In this document: positions 63,323 to 64,000 of the stretch, piece by piece
How the letters are laid out: each line of letters opens with the position of its first letter
Position numbering within the stretch: the stretch's first letter is position 1
Assembly: GCF_000236805.1 (NCBI RefSeq)
Contig: NZ_AGFX01000047.1
Location: 1-64,000, forward strand
Length of the DNA: 64,000 nucleotides
Direction: 5' to 3'
Origin: Paenibacillus peoriae KCTC 3763
GTDB lineage: Bacteria; Bacillota; Bacilli; Paenibacillales; Paenibacillaceae
Made by a program: the position numbers and the translations under genes
Notes under the pieces: model-generated
What the model saw: only the letters and a program-made list of their open reading frames with translations
Databases searched by the model: none
Told to the model about the DNA's origin: nothing

Positions 63323-64000
63323 TTATTTCGCTGCGCCAGTCTTCATTTCCTTCCGAATCTCTTCAATCCCCTGCTTGAGTTGATTATCGTTTTTCGGATC
63401 ACGAATCTTTTGAATCAGCTTGGCTTCCATCGCCGCTGCTGTCTTCGCATCAATGATACCGCTAGCTGTCAGCTTCGCCTGCTTTTGAAAAGCAATAACA
63501 GAGCTTTCGGTCGCTTTATCAAAATAGCCGTCTTCACGCCCCGGTTTGTAACCCAAGCCTTGCAGAATGATTTGCGCATTTTTTACATCGCTGCTATTCA
63601 TGTTGTATTTCAAGGACTTTTCTTTGTTCAGTGGTGCCGCTGTGAAGTATTCAGGCTGCTCCACTGCGATATCCGGCTTAATCCCTTTTTTATGAATCCA
63701 CGTACCGTTTGGCGTTAGCCATTTGGCAATCGTGATTTTGAGTAGGCTGCCGTCGCCCATTTGCTTGTCATAGCTGGTTTGTACGGTTCCTTTACCAAAG
63801 GAGTTTTCCCCGATCAACACTGCACCAGCCGATTGCTGGAGAGCACCTGCCAGAATTTCGGACGCGCTAGCGCTGCCTTTATTCATCAGCAAAGTCACCG
63901 GATAGTTTTTGCTTGAACCTTTGGATTTCTCTTCTTCACGCTTCTGGTTCTTGTCTTCCACCTGTACAATCGTTTTGCCCGCAGGAACAAATTGCTGGGC
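63323..64000 (-). CDS. S41 family carboxy-terminal processing protease (CtpB type), C-terminal part
   Basis: The frame is open to the window edge, so the N-terminal part (signal/anchor and PDZ) is missing; the visible start at 63961 is an internal GTG. The catalytic serine is in NKGSASASEILAGALQQ and the lysine in GENSFGKGTVQTSYD. IAKWLTPNGTWIHKKGIKPD is also typical of S41. The C-terminal 80 residues form a peptidoglycan-binding type 1 domain (NAQIILQGLGYKPGREDGYF, DKATESSVIAFQKQ). CtpB-like proteases take part in sporulation signalling in Bacillus. Its neighbour minJ matches the Bacillus gene order. Confidence 0.93.
   Translation of the reverse strand, partial: AQQFVPAGKTIVQVEDKNQKREEEKSKGSSKNYPVTLLMNKGSASASEILAGALQQSAGAVLIGENSFGKGTVQTSYDKQMGDGSLLKITIAKWLTPNGTWIHKKGIKPDIAVEQPEYFTAAPLNKEKSLKYNMNSSDVKNAQIILQGLGYKPGREDGYFDKATESSVIAFQKQAKLTASGIIDAKTAAAMEAKLIQKIRDPKNDNQLKQGIEEIRKEMKTGAAK

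Overview
The window comes from a low-to-mid GC Firmicute of the Paenibacillus polymyxa group. The evidence is the 16S rRNA 5' end, Bacillales promoters and strong AAGGAGG ribosome sites, a pcrB-pcrA-ligA operon, Spo0E and SigI homologues, a MinJ-CtpB pair, and above all a GH44-FN3-CBM-GH26-FN3-CBM3 enzyme with the architecture of P. polymyxa Cel44C-Man26A. No search was run, so species-level placement is inference.

Layout. 1-620: 5' end of a 16S rRNA gene and its promoters (minus strand). 569-5890: pcrB-pcrA-ligA operon (minus). 6012-26250: a glycan assembly locus, mostly minus strand and AT-rich in its middle (about 10.9-23.7 kb). It runs from an ABC exporter (Wzm/Wzt) through a methyltransferase, a kinase with a coiled coil, a GT2-WbsX fusion, a GT2, rfbA, rfbC, a GT-C-like membrane protein, GtrB/GtrA, rfbB and rfbD to a rhamnosyltransferase-like GT2 and a polyprenyl-phosphate sugar-1-phosphate transferase. 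A WaaL/WsfB-like ligase with TPRs is transcribed divergently. A small holin-like toxin with a probable antisense RNA sits between rfbD and the last two genes. The set fits an ABC-exported, rhamnose-containing polymer that is capped or terminated and then transferred to a protein or other acceptor, as in S-layer glycan loci.

26268-37411: galU, a U32 peptidase-like protein, two secreted proteins with copper-amine-oxidase-type stalk domains (one an HtrA-like protease), a siroheme nitrite/sulfite reductase, and a secreted beta-propeller-like protein. 37433-44344: uvrBA with a promoter overlapping a LexA-like box, and divergent motAB-type genes.

44530-54207 is an accessory region. It holds a Spo0E-like phosphatase, three paralogous HTH-TPR regulators (one frameshifted), a small XRE regulator with palindromes upstream, and a lactococcin-972-type bacteriocin with its DUF1430/ABC self-protection or export pair. 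A 19-codon leader ORF precedes the bacteriocin and overlaps an 11-bp stem. 54208-60300: an orphan sigI, the Cel44C-Man26A enzyme, and just upstream a decayed GH48-CBM3 cellulase remnant. 60450-64000: a hypothetical protein, a phospholipid-methyltransferase-like protein, minJ and the C-terminal part of a ctpB-type protease cut by the window end.

The most interesting material is the split WbdD-like methyltransferase plus kinase/coiled-coil pair in the glycan locus, and the bacteriocin cassette with its leader ORF and peptide-sensor-like regulators.
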